From: Cavia porcellus
Taxonomy: Eukaryota; Chordata; Mammalia; Rodentia; Caviidae
DNA length: 64,000 bases
Assembly (NCBI RefSeq): GCF_034190915.1
Contig: NW_026947514.1
Location: 7,600,201 to 7,664,200 of the forward strand
Direction of reading: 5' to 3'
This document shows positions 10,230-21,964 of this stretch, piece after piece. Under the pieces are notes generated by a model. It was not told where the DNA came from and made no database searches. It was given only the letters and a program-made list of their open reading frames with translations. The position numbers and the translations under genes are program-made. Each line of letters begins with the position of its first letter. Positions within the stretch are counted from its first letter, which is position 1.

Positions 10230-11644
10230 ACATGGAGACGGCACCTGACTCCAACAGCTCGTGTGTCTCCCTCCTCAGGCTGCTCACTACAGCCACCCCC
10301 AAGTGTCCAATCTGATGGCAGCAGAGCCCAGCACCCAGTCCCCATATGGCACCATGTGGCAGTTGGTGCCAAGTGGACTACATTGGGTCCCTTCCATCCC
10401 CAAATGCCACACATACATGCCAGGTGTGGGTTTTGCTTTCTTACCCACAGGACCTCAGCTGTCACCGCTGCCCAAGGGCAGATGCAGCCTTTGATCCTCT
10501 GGCACAAGATTCCACATCCCCTTATTCAAATTAGAAACTTGCTTTATGGGAGAAGAGGTGTGGGCGTAGCTATGGCCCCGTGGTCCAGGGATCGTTTCTA
10601 CATCACTTAATGTCTGAACTGCTTCGATGGCACAACCAAACCCCAGGCTGATGGGATGCTTTGCAAAGACGGACGTCCTCCTGCAGCCTGCAGCCTGCAC
10701 CAAAGACCTTCATGTAGCTCTGTGCCGCCAGTAGGAAGATGCACAGATCGATCTAGAACTAAGGGAAGCGGACAAAGAAGTCTATCTTGGGCTCCATTGT
10801 GCTTCCTTCCCCCAATTCATATGCTGAAGCATCCTTATTAGAAGAGTGGGATACAGACACGCACAGGGGATCACACAGGGAGAAGACACCCCAGAAAGCC
10901 GAGGAGAGAAGTCTCACAGAAACCAACCCTGCTACTATGGATTAAAAACTGGTGGTCAACTAATGCCACCTAGGTTACATCACCATACTGCTGAGTATAG
11001 GTGTCCCACCTGAGGAAGCATAAATACAAACATGGAGGAGGAGCTATTGCGTTGAGACATTAAGGCACTGTGGGTTCTCCTACGTGCTCCTGTTTGAGTC
11101 ATTCGTTCTCCTGGAGGAGCTCTGGTCCTCACATCGAGCATTGCTTCCTGGCTCCAGAGAGGAAGACTTGTGCCGCTTGGTCCCCAGGATGAACTCGTCA
11201 CACTGCTTCCTGGCATGTACTTGACTGTGCTTGTCATCAGAAGAGCTCGGGGCCTCCGTGTCGCTGAGGATGGCTGTGGTGCCTTTCAGGACAGCCTTGG
11301 TCTTGTTATGAGTGTGACTTCTCGGCTCTTGCGTAGAACCCTCATCCCACCAGCACAGCTCCTTCACCCCGCTAGCATAGACTTTCTGGCTTCCACCGCT
11401 GACCTTTGGACCTTCCCAGCACAGATCCATAAGAGACTGGTGTGAGTCCTTCCTGTGGGCTCTAGACCTCCAGTTGGATTCGTGGGAGGACTGTTATGAA
11501 CTCTGGGTCTTCATCTGGACTCATGTGGAACATTGCTGTGGGATTCAGGCCCTTGGCTGAATATTCTATGTCTTTGGTGTTATGGACAGATTTCTTATAT
11601 TTTCTTGTGTTAACTCTGGGTGACCATCATAAAACAATATTATA
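10230..11644. other. Gene-free unique sequence
   Basis: No recognisable genes or interspersed repeats. The short frames on both strands lack any domain signature. Confidence 0.4.
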
Positions 11645-11747
11645 GACTCCGCTTAGCAGCATAAGCGCCTGCCTTGCAAGCAGGCAGTCATGAGTTCGAT
11701 CCCCGGTACCGATAAAAATGAAAAAGACAAAAAAAAAAAAAAAAAAG
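11645..11747 (+). mobile_element. ID SINE, young-type, 5' truncated (sense)
   Basis: Carries the young-subfamily signature GCATAAGCGCCTGCCTTGCA and GAGTTCGATCCCCGGTACC with an A-rich tail, but the first ~12 bases are replaced. Confidence 0.88.
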
Positions 11748-11749
11748 GA

Positions 11750-14700
11750 TCCCATGTCCTGATTCTAATTGTTGTCCTCACAACCCCTGACTACAACACC
11801 TGCCAACACCTTGATCTCAGACTTCCACCCTTGAGAACTGTGAAGAAATAAATTTCTATAGTTTAGGCCTTCCAGTCTTCATTATGGGGCCGGGACAGAC
11901 TAAGAATCCCTGCCCAACAGCACCTTTGGGAACCCATCGGGGGAATCAATATGTGCTTCTTGCCCTGCAAGCTTGAGCTCTATAGAGCTACAGGCCTTGT
12001 TCTCAGGGCAAACAACCCCACATGGAGATGGGCGAGAAGCCCGTTACACAGTTCAGGTGCTGCCCAGATGCTTCAGGATCCCTGAACCAACAGGTGGCAT
12101 CACTATCCTAACACAGGAGGCTGCCCCAGATTAACCAACAAGAAAAGCACAGAGATGTCACTCCTTGAGGGCAAGCAGGAACATGTTTGGCATCCAGAGG
12201 GATCATGTGGGCAACTCCTGATATTTCACTGCCCAACTGCAAGGGTAAATCATAAAACACAGTGTCCTGGCCCCAGGAAGAACATGGTGTCTTTGATGTC
12301 AGAGTCCCTCAGGCATGAGGGTCAGGATCATGTGTCTTGCTAGAGGGACCCAAAAGTGACTAATGGAGAAGGGAGAGGAGACAGTGACTACCCACAGTGA
12401 CCCCATCCTTCCTTTTCAGAGGCATGGGCAGAGGCCCACCTGGGTCCTAAAGAAGGGACCCAGGTCACACCTGAAGAATGGATCCCAGTAGAGCAAGGGG
12501 TGGACTGTGCTGGTTACTGCATCACACAATCCAGACTCTTTGACGGGGCTTTCATCACTCTGCTTGGGGTGCCGCTGGCAGAGAAACCTCATCTTGGTTC
12601 CTGTAGGGATTACCTCAGCTTAACCAGTCTTCCAACCAAGGTCACTTCCCTTCCAATGTGGCCTCCACGCAATCACCACTGGATTGGACCACAAAAGGCT
12701 GGCCACCTCAGTCCAGCTTGGGACAACTAGGAAGGGACTTCTAGGTCCAGAGGTCACCATGGAGTCCACCAAAGCTGTCCAAAGAAGCCCTGAGCTATAG
12801 CCCAGCTTCTGCCCGCACCAAGTCCTGCTCCCTGTCTTGCCCCCATGGGTTTTCTCTGTGTATTAACATAGTGAAGAACAATCATTGTGCCTGAGCCCAG
12901 TATTGTTCCACAATTATGTATGACAGTGGAATCCCCCATGTAGTTCAGAATGTGTTATGGTTCAAATCTCATATCATACCATATCATATCAACTCACCCT
13001 CCTGGCGTAACATGGCAGGTTCCATTGCTTTAGAAACATACAATAACAATATAAAGACCATATTTTTTAGTACACGCTTTACACCAGGCATTTCTCATGC
13101 ATTCTCTCACTTGATTCACTCAGTGTCACGAAGTTTCCAGTCCTCCCTCCCGTTCACATCCCTGGTCAGCAGGAGGGCAGAAGGTACCCCAGCAGTCCAA
13201 CTGTGTCCACAGCTGTCTCACAAGCTGTTCCAGTCCTGATGCAACAGGAGGACACCTGCTTGGTTCCAGTGGGCAGAAGGATAACCACTACTTGGACTCA
13301 GAGGAAGGCAATTTTCTGTCAAGACAAGCAGGAACTCTGGCAGGAGGATGGGCTTCACGGAGAGGTAGTGAGAACCCTACCCCCCAGAATATGCAATCTT
13401 CCACCAGGGCAATGAGAAATGTTAAGCTGAGTGATCAGAGAGGCCCCAGTCCTTGAAAGAAAGAATCATCTGATTCTACACCCTACATTCAAATCCCCAG
13501 CACCGCGCTGACTCAAAGCTTCCACTGACAAGGATTCCAGAACTGTGACCGGCACAGGAGCCCTGAACGGAAGTGCAGTCTGACCTGACTCTGGAACTCT
13601 GCCAGCCGCTGTGGGTGCCTCTGACCAGCCTGACCGCAGGGAGCCAGGCAGTGCAACCTATGCAGGTCCCTCCCTGTCCTGGCACCCTTGACTACAGCCC
13701 ACCAGGTGCTTAACGGGTGCTGTGGGTAAGCACGGGAATGAATGCCAAGCAGCCTCAAGCGAGCACCCTACAGAGATGCAGCCTCCGGGGCGCCTCATCC
13801 CCTTGCCCGTACCCAGAATGAAAGGGGTGTGGGGCCACACCCCGGCAACTCCATGCATTGCCATCTGCATGCCAGCACCGGGCTCTGAGGACTCCTCCTT
13901 GGCTCACTGAATTATAGGACAGCTGGCCAGCACCGTTTTCAAGCTGTGACCTACCAATTGCCACCCTATCCCTGCAGCCAGCCTGGACCCGAAGCAACTC
14001 AAAGTTGCTCCCCCCCAAAAAAACACATGCCTGACTTCATGATACTTCAGCCACCCGTCAGATCAACACGGAGCATGCATTGGCTATGGACACACTGCAG
14101 CCTTTTAAGTTTAATATTCTCACCCGGAACTCGTCTGTTCATTTGACAAACAAGCATTGAGACAGGCCACATCGCAGGACCTCAGACAATCAGCACGTTT
14201 CTGTGTGCAGAGGGCCCCACTGAAAATGTTCTGGGTCCTGGGAGCCAGCTTGTCCTGGCCAAATAACAAACCCGCTGTTGGAGCCGTAGGCAGTGAGAGA
14301 ACTTAGGGACAGGACTGGGTTCCAAAGAGACTTGATTTACAAACAAGGCGGGTTTGATCACAAGAAACACCCCACGCTGCCAATGTTCTGTTATCCCCTG
14401 AGCCGCCCCCATCCTCCGATTGCAGAGCCCCAGCCCAGGCCCCGTTTTGTTCTACTCCTCCGCTGCACCCCATGAATCCTGGCAACACAGGTGCTGTCTC
14501 TGTGTGCCTCACATGGCGGCCTCCTAGAAGCTCAATTCCCTCTCCCCATGCATGGGCCAGGCTTAGCCACCTGCTGCTAACAGAAAGCGGCTGACATCAT
14601 GGTATGTGAGTGACTTCTAAAACTGTATGGTAGCAAAAAATATGGTGTGTGCATTTAAATGTTTAAAAATCACTACAGTAAAACACACGTTGCCGTTAAT

Positions 14701-16215
14701 CTCCCTCAGAATACTCCTCCTCAACTCTAACACGCTCACCCCACCATTCTTGCCACTGTCTGAAGCAGCTCTGGAGGTCCCCTTTCACGAGGGTCTTTGT
14801 TTGTGCTGTCCTGGTTGCCTCAATGTCCTAATCGATTCAAAGCCTTTACTCTTCCTGGTCATTTTGACTTCAGGAAAGAGCTAGAAGCACCCAGGGCCAG
14901 ACCCAGTGCACGGGGCGGATGAGGACACACCGTCAGTGTTTACCAGGATGGCGGCAGCAGTCACCGTCACCACACCGAGTCACTCTGTCCCGTCACTGAA
15001 CTCCTCCAGGCCATCCCAGCTGCCTGTCTAGCTGGGGGCGCTCGCTGCCGGAGCTGGGGTCCACCCCGCCTCACCTCAACACCCCGCACGTCTCCCCAGC
15101 TCTCATCTCCGTCCACTCCACAGCTTCTCATTCTCCTCCTGTCCCAATACCTCTCTCCTTCTTTTGTTTTTCTCTCTCTCTGCTTCTTTCCTTTCCTTTC
15201 TTTTCTTTTCTCCCTCCTCTGCGAGTGTAATTCCTCAGACCTTACCTCCTTCACTGCATCCTGTGTAAAGATTCTCCCCCTCCAGCCTCCGGGCAAAGTT
15301 GGTGGAAAAAATGAATTTTTCATTTGTTTTTTCTATTATTCTGCTCCTGGACCCAGGAAAGTGGAACTGAGGTCCCTCGGTGTGTGACGGGAGGGATGAC
15401 ACACCTTGATCTCTGAGTTTTGTTTTGTCATTTCCCATAAAAGTAAAACTCTCTGTGACAGGCAGGCACCAGGCTGGGGAATGAGAGGCGGGAGCCGGAA
15501 GCCGTGTCCCGTGGCCTTGGCCCTGTGGCGTGACAGTCCGGGGAGACTGGGGAGGCTCCCCAGCTCTGGTCCCCAGTGGGAGGACAAGGACTGGCTAGGA
15601 AGCCTGCTAGGGGTTTCCACGATGCACAAGCTGGCAGTTAGGTCACCAGCTCAGGGTGCCAGCTACAGGCACGCTGGTGAGCACACACGTGCGTACACAC
15701 ATGCACACACACACACACACACGGAGGTCCTGTGTGGGCCTCCTCAGCACCCGGTAAGTTCTTATTTACTTACTGGATCAGCATCTAGGGCCCCAGCAGC
15801 CAGAGTAAAAGGATGGCATGGAAAATGGATCCCCAAATAAACATGTATGTCCTTCCTACCTCTGGCTGCAAAAGAGAAACTGAGTCAGGGTCAGCTCCCC
15901 TGAGTTTATTAGCCACTTACTTTGAGGGTGTCACAGCCCCTGCTCCCCCACTTCCCATAATGCACTGGGCCCGTGCCCCACCAGAGTGCCAGGCGATACC
16001 AGGCTCTGCACAGGGGGATGGGAAGGCCCTCGCCACGCCCCGGTTCCATTGGCCCTCTAGGGCTCAGGGTAACTACACCTGCAGCGCGGTTTCCTGGCCA
16101 CCCTGCCCAGGCAAGCATCGGTCCTTCCCTGCCTCCTTGGCCGCTCCATCCCTCGGAGCTGTACCATGTATTAGGGTTACTCATCACCACACCTCCCCCC
16201 CCTAAAAGGCAAATC
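11750..16215. other. Gene-free unique sequence
   Basis: Long stretch with no recognisable gene. It holds an old MIR-like trace near 13080-13120, a pyrimidine tract at 15130-15215 and a CA repeat at 15703-15722. Open frames are short, overlapping and on both strands. Confidence 0.4.
15703..15722. repeat. Short (CA)n microsatellite
   Basis: Ten CA units preceded by imperfect CA/CG-rich sequence. Confidence 0.9.
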
Positions 16216-16218
16216 CCA

Positions 16219-16322
16219 AGCCCAGCATGGTAGCGCACCCTGGGAGACTGAGGCAGGAGGATCACAAATTTAAGCTCAACCTAGACAATTTTGTGATTCT
16301 ATAGATCCTGTCTCAAAAAATT
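16219..16322 (+). mobile_element. B1-like SINE (sense)
   Basis: GCCCAGCATGGTAGCGCACC start, GAGACTGAGGCAGGAGGATC box and a CCTGTCTCAAAAAA end. The middle is diverged. Confidence 0.8.
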
Positions 16323-16333
16323 TTTTAAAAAAG

Positions 16334-16500
16334 GGATGGGCATGGAGGCGCACCCCTGTAATGTTAGCACTCAGGAGGCTGAAGCAGGAGCATCACTGTA
16401 AGTCTGAGGCCCTGTCTCAAAAAACAAAAACAAAAAAAAAGGGGGGGTAGGAATGTTGCTCATCAGAAAGGCCCTGGGTTCAATACCCAGTTTAAAAACC
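16334..16500 (+). mobile_element. B1+ID dimeric SINE (sense)
   Basis: B1 part with GGGCATGGAGGCGCACCCCT and GAGGCTGAAGCAGGAGCATC, A-rich linker to 16440, then an ID-like monomer ending GGGTTCAATACCCAG. This 7SL-tRNA order recurs across the window and defines a dimeric family. Confidence 0.7.
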
Positions 16501-16507
16501 AAAAATA

Positions 16508-16602
16508 GGGCCAGGCATACAGTTCGGCAGGACAGCACCTGCCTGGCAAGTACAAGGTCCTGAGTTCAATTTCTGACACAAATAAATAAATAAGTAAATA
16601 AC
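16508..16602 (+). mobile_element. ID SINE, older copy (sense)
   Basis: Diverged A box (ACAGTTCGGCAGGACAGC), CACCTGCCTGGCAAGTACAA middle and B box GAGTTCAATTTCTG, with an (AAAT)n tail. Confidence 0.8.
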
Positions 16603-16639
16603 TGCAAAGCAGAGCCTGGGCTGCTGCTGCTCTCTGTAA

Positions 16640-16712
16640 TATTTGTCACACCTGGTACAGTGCCTGGCACGTGCTGAACCAGTGGGAAACGTCCACTGAA
16701 TGAATGCATTGA
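16640..16712 (+). mobile_element. MIR/L2-like remnant
   Basis: TACAGTGCCTGGCACGTGCT followed by TGAATGAATGCA is the familiar 3' text of old mammalian MIR/L2 repeats. Confidence 0.5.
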
Positions 16713-16924
16713 ACACAGGCTGTGTACCGGGCCTCCTGAGATTAGCGGCCTCAGGGAAAAGCTATTTGCCCAAACGTGGGGCGCTGAACAAGACCTGACC
16801 TGAGTCGGGGCCCTGCATGCTCCGTCCACCCCGCGAAGCAGGACCTTCCCAGCCAGGTTTCTCGCCTTAACCAGGAGGCCCCTGACACAGCTTCCCCCAG
16901 CTGGCCCGCTACCCCCTTAAGCCA

Positions 16925-17480
16925 GACCCTGTCTCCTTTGGAGTAATAATTAAACTAACATATTCACCGGCTGGTTTTGTTCCCTGGATGTAATCTGCCC
17001 GGGCTCTGATTTGCATATTAAAAGCACTAATTAGCCCCTCCGCGTGCTCGGGCACGCAGAGCGCACCGACTGGTCACGGCGTCCCCGAGGACCGCGCCCC
17101 GGGCAGGACCGGATGGCGCCGCGCCCTGGGCGCACGCAGGCGGCCTTTGTTCCCAGCCTTGGGGACCAGACGCTCCCCGGCCTCGTCCCCGTGGCTCGGC
17201 TTCCCTTTGAAGCGTCGTGTTTGATCTGTTCGCGTGTCTGTCAGTCTTTGTTCTAACTCCTTTGGAGTGCAAGTTCCAGCCCCTCCTGGCCACGCCGAGG
17301 CCGGCCCCCGAGAGAGGGCGACCTCTCCAACCTGGGGCGCAGCGGCGAGCCCCAGCCCCACCTCCCGGGAGGGAAGGAGCAATTCCAGCGTGCGTGATCT
17401 TTAAATCACTCAAAGGCGGACTAATTGCGGTTACTACTTCCGCAAAAATAAAATCGGGGCTGCGGGCGCCGCGCTAGGGT
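16925..17480. promoter_or_regulatory. Candidate conserved regulatory island with octamer and homeobox-type sites
   Basis: AT-rich core motifs sit inside GC-rich DNA. There is GTAATAATTAAACTAACAT near 16943, a perfect octamer ATTTGCAT at 17009-17016, TAATTA at 17028-17033, and further down ATCTTTAAATCACTC and GGACTAATTGCGG (17396-17430). CpG density rises from 17035. The region is free of interspersed repeats on both sides, which is typical of constrained developmental enhancers or of a CpG-island promoter edge. Function is inferred from composition only. Confidence 0.35.
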
Positions 17481-17830
17481 GCGCGCGGAAAAGCTGTCCG
17501 CGCGTGCGCAGAGGGGACGCACGGGGTGGCAGTCACGGTCCAGGGGACGGCTGGGGGCCTCCGCTGTCCCTGGGCACAGACGCAAATCTCCATCCCGCGC
17601 CCCTGCCGGCTGCGGCCCGCACCCTTTCCCGGCCGCCAGGCGTCACGATCCGTGGTGGGGGAGACGCCCGGCAGGGAGAGGACCGTGACCCAGTATCCTC
17701 AGCCTAACTGCAGGGGTGAGCGGGCTTCGAAGGAAGGCGTGAGAAACGCGCGGGGGGAGGCCTCGGATCATCTGGGTGCCTGCGAGTCAGGACCGGACGG
17801 TGCGGTGTAGACGGAAGATTTCAGATGAGC
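17035..17830. promoter_or_regulatory. CpG-rich block (CpG-island candidate)
   Basis: Dense CpG, including GCGCGCGGAAAAGC, CGCGCGTGCGCAG (near 17500) and GCGGGCGCCGCGC, in a genome otherwise poor in CpG. No TATA-type promoter or first exon can be assigned. The overlapping frames on both strands (up to 128 codons) have arginine/proline-rich text expected from GC-rich DNA. Confidence 0.5.
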
Positions 17831-17990
17831 TGGGTGACGCCCGTAATCCTAGCACCTCGAAAGGCTGAGGCAGGAAAATTGCAAGTCTAAACCCAACCTG
17901 AGCGACGTAGCGATTTAGGGAGACCGTTAATCAACAAATAGATAATACATAGACAGGTTCTGGGTTCCGTTCCCAGTACAGGAAGAAAAG
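17822..17990 (+). mobile_element. B1+ID dimeric SINE, diverged (sense)
   Basis: AGCTGGGTGACGCCCGTAAT, AAGGCTGAGGCAGGAAAATT, then an ID-like end with GGGTTCCGTTCCCAGTAC and a purine-rich tail. Confidence 0.7.
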
Positions 17991-18003
17991 AAAGAAGGAA
18001 GAG

Positions 18004-18032
18004 TCGGACAGACGGACAGACGGACAGACGGA
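18004..18032. repeat. Short 8-bp minisatellite (CGGACAGA)n
   Basis: Slightly more than three perfect CGGACAGA units. Confidence 0.9.
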
Positions 18033-18034
18033 GA

Positions 18035-18727
18035 GGGGAACGTGGAGCCAACAAACAATGCAAACTTTAGATTGGTGCAAGGTGCAGGAGCCTTAGGAGC
18101 CAGCCGAGCCCGCGACAGCCGCAGGGGAAAGGTGCCAGGGTGGCCCCTGGCCTGCCCTGGGCAGGGACGCTCCGGAGGGCCGGGATGAGAGGTGCTCGGC
18201 AAGCGCTGAGTTCCAGGTGACTCTGTGCTCCCCTTCGCTGGGCGGGCGGCACACAGCGCCCCCTGCAGGAGAGAGCTCCGTCGGTCGGCCACCCTGGGGA
18301 GGGGCGCGTGAGGGCGGCTGAGCGAAGCTGCACCTCCTGACTCCCCCGGCCCTGGGGCGCAGCTGGCCAGGGAGCCCACCAGGGGGCTTGCGGGGGCAGT
18401 AGTGCAGAGGGCTGGGGGTTTGGCTCAGATGGCGCTGCACGGGCTGGCGTCCAGGGGGCACCCACCTCCCCAGGAGAGGGCGTAGTGCTCTCTCCCTGCC
18501 TCCTGAATCAGGAGGGGGTCCCTGGAAAGGGACTAAACACCCCTGGGGAGAGAGGCCTAGGCCTGAACTTGGAAACGTGGTGTTGCAATTTACCAGCTCC
18601 TGGGCTGGGGTTTGGCTTCGGGGTGGAGTTACAGTTTAAAATGGGCAAGGTCCAGGGCGTATTTTCAGCACTCGAAAGTGACGACAAAACCCAATTTCCA
18701 AAGCCTGAAATTCTTTTAAATAAGTCT
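18035..18727. other. GC-rich unique sequence, gene-free
   Basis: GC- and CpG-rich to about 18480. Frames of up to 150 codons on the minus strand are proline/arginine/serine-rich and overlap others, so I do not call a gene. Confidence 0.4.
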
Positions 18728-18752
18728 ATGTGTGTGTGTGTGTGTGTATATA
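18728..18752. repeat. (TG)n microsatellite
   Basis: TG run with a TATATA end, abutting an antisense ID. It probably grew from that element's tail. Confidence 0.9.
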
Positions 18753-18765
18753 TGAGCGCGCACGC

Positions 18766-18837
18766 GCCGGGGATGGAACTCACAACCTCGCACTTGCCAG
18801 GCAGGTGCTGTGTCACTGAGGTGTATCCCTGGCCTCC
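18766..18837 (-). mobile_element. ID SINE (antisense)
   Basis: The minus strand reads GGCCAGGGATACACCTCAGT, CACCTGCCTGGCAAGTGCGA and GTGAGTTCCATCCCCGGCGC. Confidence 0.85.
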
Positions 18838-19221
18838 AAAGTCTGGAATTCTGCCAGGAGACTAAGGTTCCGGAAGCTACTTTTCAAGAATGCTAGGGTT
18901 TTCTCTAGGGAGTAGAATCTGTCCAGAAGGGAAACAAATCAATCTGTCGCTGATAAATTCCCCCCAGGGCAGGGCAGGCCACAGTGGGCAACCCCAGGGT
19001 GGAGCCCAGAAGCTGAGCCAGACAGCCTGGTCACATCCACTTCAGCTGAATACACCCTGCCCCTCCCACACACCTGCTAGAAAGATCTGCCCCCTGTGAT
19101 AGGCAGGAAGGGGTGGAGCTCTGAGGGGCTTGGCCTGGAGGATCGCGGTTTGCAGGGGCCACCAAGGCCAGTTAGCTGTCACTGCGGTGGGCCGCCATAG
19201 CTATGACATCAGCGGTTTGTC

Positions 19222-19400
19222 TGTAGTACTGGGAAATGAACCCAGGCATTTGCCCTGAACTGCAGTCGAAGTCTGTTTTTTAATTTTTTATTTTGAGACA
19301 AGGTCTCATTAACCTGCCCAAACTGGGTTGCAATCTGTGATTGTCCTGCCTCGTCTGCCCAGAGCACTGAGGTCAGGGCTGTGCACCACCACATCCTGCT
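19222..19400 (-). mobile_element. B1+ID dimeric SINE (antisense)
   Basis: On the minus strand a B1 part (from GCAGGATGTGGTGGTGCACA to AGACCTTGTCTCAAAATAAA) is followed by a diverged ID-like part ending in AATGAACCC on the plus strand. Confidence 0.65.
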
Positions 19401-19404
19401 TTAG

Positions 19405-21010
19405 ATCTGGTTGTAACCAGTCAGCGCACGGCTGGCACGCTCCTCTAAAGAGAGCTCAAAGCCCAGCAACCGTGCAAGCGCAGGACGCAGGTTGACAGCT
19501 GGGAGTGCATCTGGCCTTCCCTGGACTTGCAGCCGGAGAAGGCTAAGTCGAGTGGACTCTCACCACGTCAGACCCTGGGGGTGGGGGAGTCCTCAGCTCA
19601 GACAGAAGCTAGAAGACCTAGACGTGCACAGGGGCCCACAGGAGAGACGGGTGAAGACAAGATGGACCAGAGACCGAGGCCTTGCGATTTTAATTACTTC
19701 AGATCAGCCTCAGAAAGTCAGAACCTGCAGCCTGCTGCTGGCTCCCAAACGGAAGCAGAAGCAGCTCCAAGCACCGCCCTCGCAGGCCGGGCGAACATTT
19801 CGGGGCTGACACCGACAGTGGGACAACAATTTGCTGTAGACCGTGTTGCTGGCGCAATGGTGACCCGACCGCGTGCCGTGGGGTGAGGGGGGGGGCACCT
19901 GGCAGCCTAGAGGAGTGCAAGTAGAGGCCGAGCCAAAGCGAGTGTGGCCTCGGTGATGGTGCAGTGGGCACAGCCTGGCAGGCTCCGGGGCTTCTGGGCC
20001 GGCGCTGACCCCCTTAATGTTGACTTGGAGCCAGGCGACTAAGGCGCTGCAGGAAGCTCTCGCACCCCACACCTGGATGACACCAGCGCCTCAGGGTGGC
20101 CCTTACGAGGCTTCCTCGGAGATTACCGTGATCACCAAGGGCGCATGCGCAGAGGGTGAACGAAAGGCCTTGAAGGAGGCAGGAGGCCACCACGCCGAGA
20201 AGGGCCATAGAGTGGTGCAAACTGCTCCCAGCTTCTGTCCCCCTTTCCTCCTCCTCCCACCTTCCTCCCTGCTGGGTGATGAATCCAGGCAGGTCCTGCT
20301 GGGACTGCGGGCTGTTCTCCCTGGAAGGGACCTGTGACCCTGAGAGGGCCTGGGTCAGAGCCAGGAAGGGGGGAATCTTGCTGGTGGCCCAGGTTGGGCC
20401 AGGCTGATGACAGGTTTAAGACCACACAGTCAACACCGCTTGCCTCCCTGCAGGGGTTCAGTCTCCAACAGGGCAGAGGTGGGTGGGGTACAGTCCACCT
20501 CCAAGGGCACGGTTCCCAGGTTACCTCTGCCGCACCCTGCCAGTCTCAGAGTCACAAGGCCAGCCCAGGTGCAGGAGGTGGGGAAGCAGAGGCCACCTTA
20601 TAACGAAAGGACCCACAGAATCCTGCAGTCCTGGGTGTCGGTCCCCTACACACTGCACAACTCAGCAGGTCCATTTCTGAGCCATCGCCTGGACCTAGAG
20701 AGACTCTCATGACCTGACAGTTATAAGAATGTTCACTATAGCACAGTGGTCATAGCAAAGCCACAAACAAAAATACCCTGGGGAGCAGGTGTACAGTGGC
20801 GGCTCAGGCACTGGAAAACCACACAGCATTTATTAATGAGCTGGATCTCTAGTGGCACTTGGATGAACCAAAGATTGTCCTGTTTGGGGAGATACAAGGT
20901 GCAGAACTAAAGGTACAGAGTGGTGTGACTTTTCAGAACAAATTTGATGTCATTTTTAATGGACACGTAATTGTTGGAAAAATTTATGATAAGACTACTA
21001 TCTCTGAGAC
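19405..21010. other. Gene-free unique sequence
   Basis: No recognisable gene. The 19700-20340 part is GC-rich with frames on both strands of similar length, which argues against any one of them. Confidence 0.4.
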
Positions 21011-21049
21011 CACTGTGTGTGTGTACCTGTGTGTGTGTGTATGTAATAT

Positions 21050-21244
21050 GTGTGTTTCTAGGACTCAAATCCAGGGCCTTGCACATGCTAAATAAGCACT
21101 CTACCACGAACTACATCCCCAGCCCTTTTTATTTTAGTTTGAAACAGTCTCACTACGATGCCCAGCCTGGGCTTGAATTTGCAATCCTCCTGCCTCAGCC
21201 TCTTGAGTGACTGGGATTCCAGGCAGGCAGCACCATGTCTGGCT
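21050..21244 (-). mobile_element. B1+ID dimeric SINE (antisense)
   Basis: The plus strand reads the reverse of an ID body (CTACATCCCCAGCCC) and then a reversed B1 (GTTTGAAACAGTCTCACTAC through CACCATGTCTGGC). A TG-rich tract at 21014-21050 marks its tail side. Confidence 0.8.
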
Positions 21245-21250
21245 AAAGAT

Positions 21251-21413
21251 CCAGTGGGGTGTGGTGGCTTGTGCCTGTAATCCTAGCACTCGGGAGACTG
21301 AGGCAGGAGGATCATTTTGAGTTCGAGACCAGCCTGGGCTACAAAGTGAGCTCATGGCCAGCCTGAACTGCATAGAGACCCTGTCTCAGAAAGACAAAAA
21401 GAAAAAAAAAAAT
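21251..21413 (+). mobile_element. B1-like SINE with central duplication (sense)
   Basis: GTGGGGTGTGGTGGCTTGTG start, GTAATCCTAGCACTCGGGAG, then paired AGCCTGGGCTACAAAGTGAG and GGCCAGCCTGAACTGCATAG, ending CTGTCTCAGAAAGACAAAAA. AAGATCC on both sides may be a short target duplication. Confidence 0.92.
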
Positions 21414-21633
21414 CTTAAGATCCTACACCTGAATGAGATCACTTGGTCTCTGTCTTTCTGAGTCTGTTTTATTTCTCTTAACGCTGTGCTGTGTAGCACT
21501 TGCACATGCATGTGTGTGTGACGGTGTCGAGGGGAATTGAAAGGCTCACGTCACAGGATAAGATCTGGTGCCACAGGGGTAAGTAGGTCACGAGGAAGAA
21601 CCGGGCATCTTAGGAACTTTTCTCTCCCTGCTG

Positions 21634-21960
21634 GGACAAAATACCCAACACCCAAAGTGAGGGAAGGAAAGGTTTATTTAGCTCACAGTCTGTGGAGGTT
21701 TTGGTCCATAATCAGCTGGTCCAAAGCAGGGTGGCATAGCACTGGGGCAATGCTTCAAGGCTGCAGAAGACAGCAAAAGGGGCAAGACAAGCCTCTTCTT
21801 CTCTTACATTGTAAGCAGGTGGGTGTAGCTCACACCGTCTCCACACCCTTCTCTTGCACAGGATGAGGGTGTTTACCAAGTGAGGACCATGGCCTTTGCT
21901 GGAGTCACCTAGTTAAACCTCCAAACTCCAAACTGACACAATGTATCAACCATTACAAGT
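21634..21960 (+). mobile_element. Old interspersed repeat (family not named)
   Basis: Contains GGGACAAAATACCCAACAC, AAGGTTTATTTAGCTCACAG and GAGGTTTTGGTCCATAATCA, and ends near AACTGACACAATGTATCAAC. This order is familiar from a common rodent medium-reiterated repeat, but I cannot name it securely. The open frame inside is incidental. Confidence 0.5.
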
Positions 21961-21964
21961 GGGG

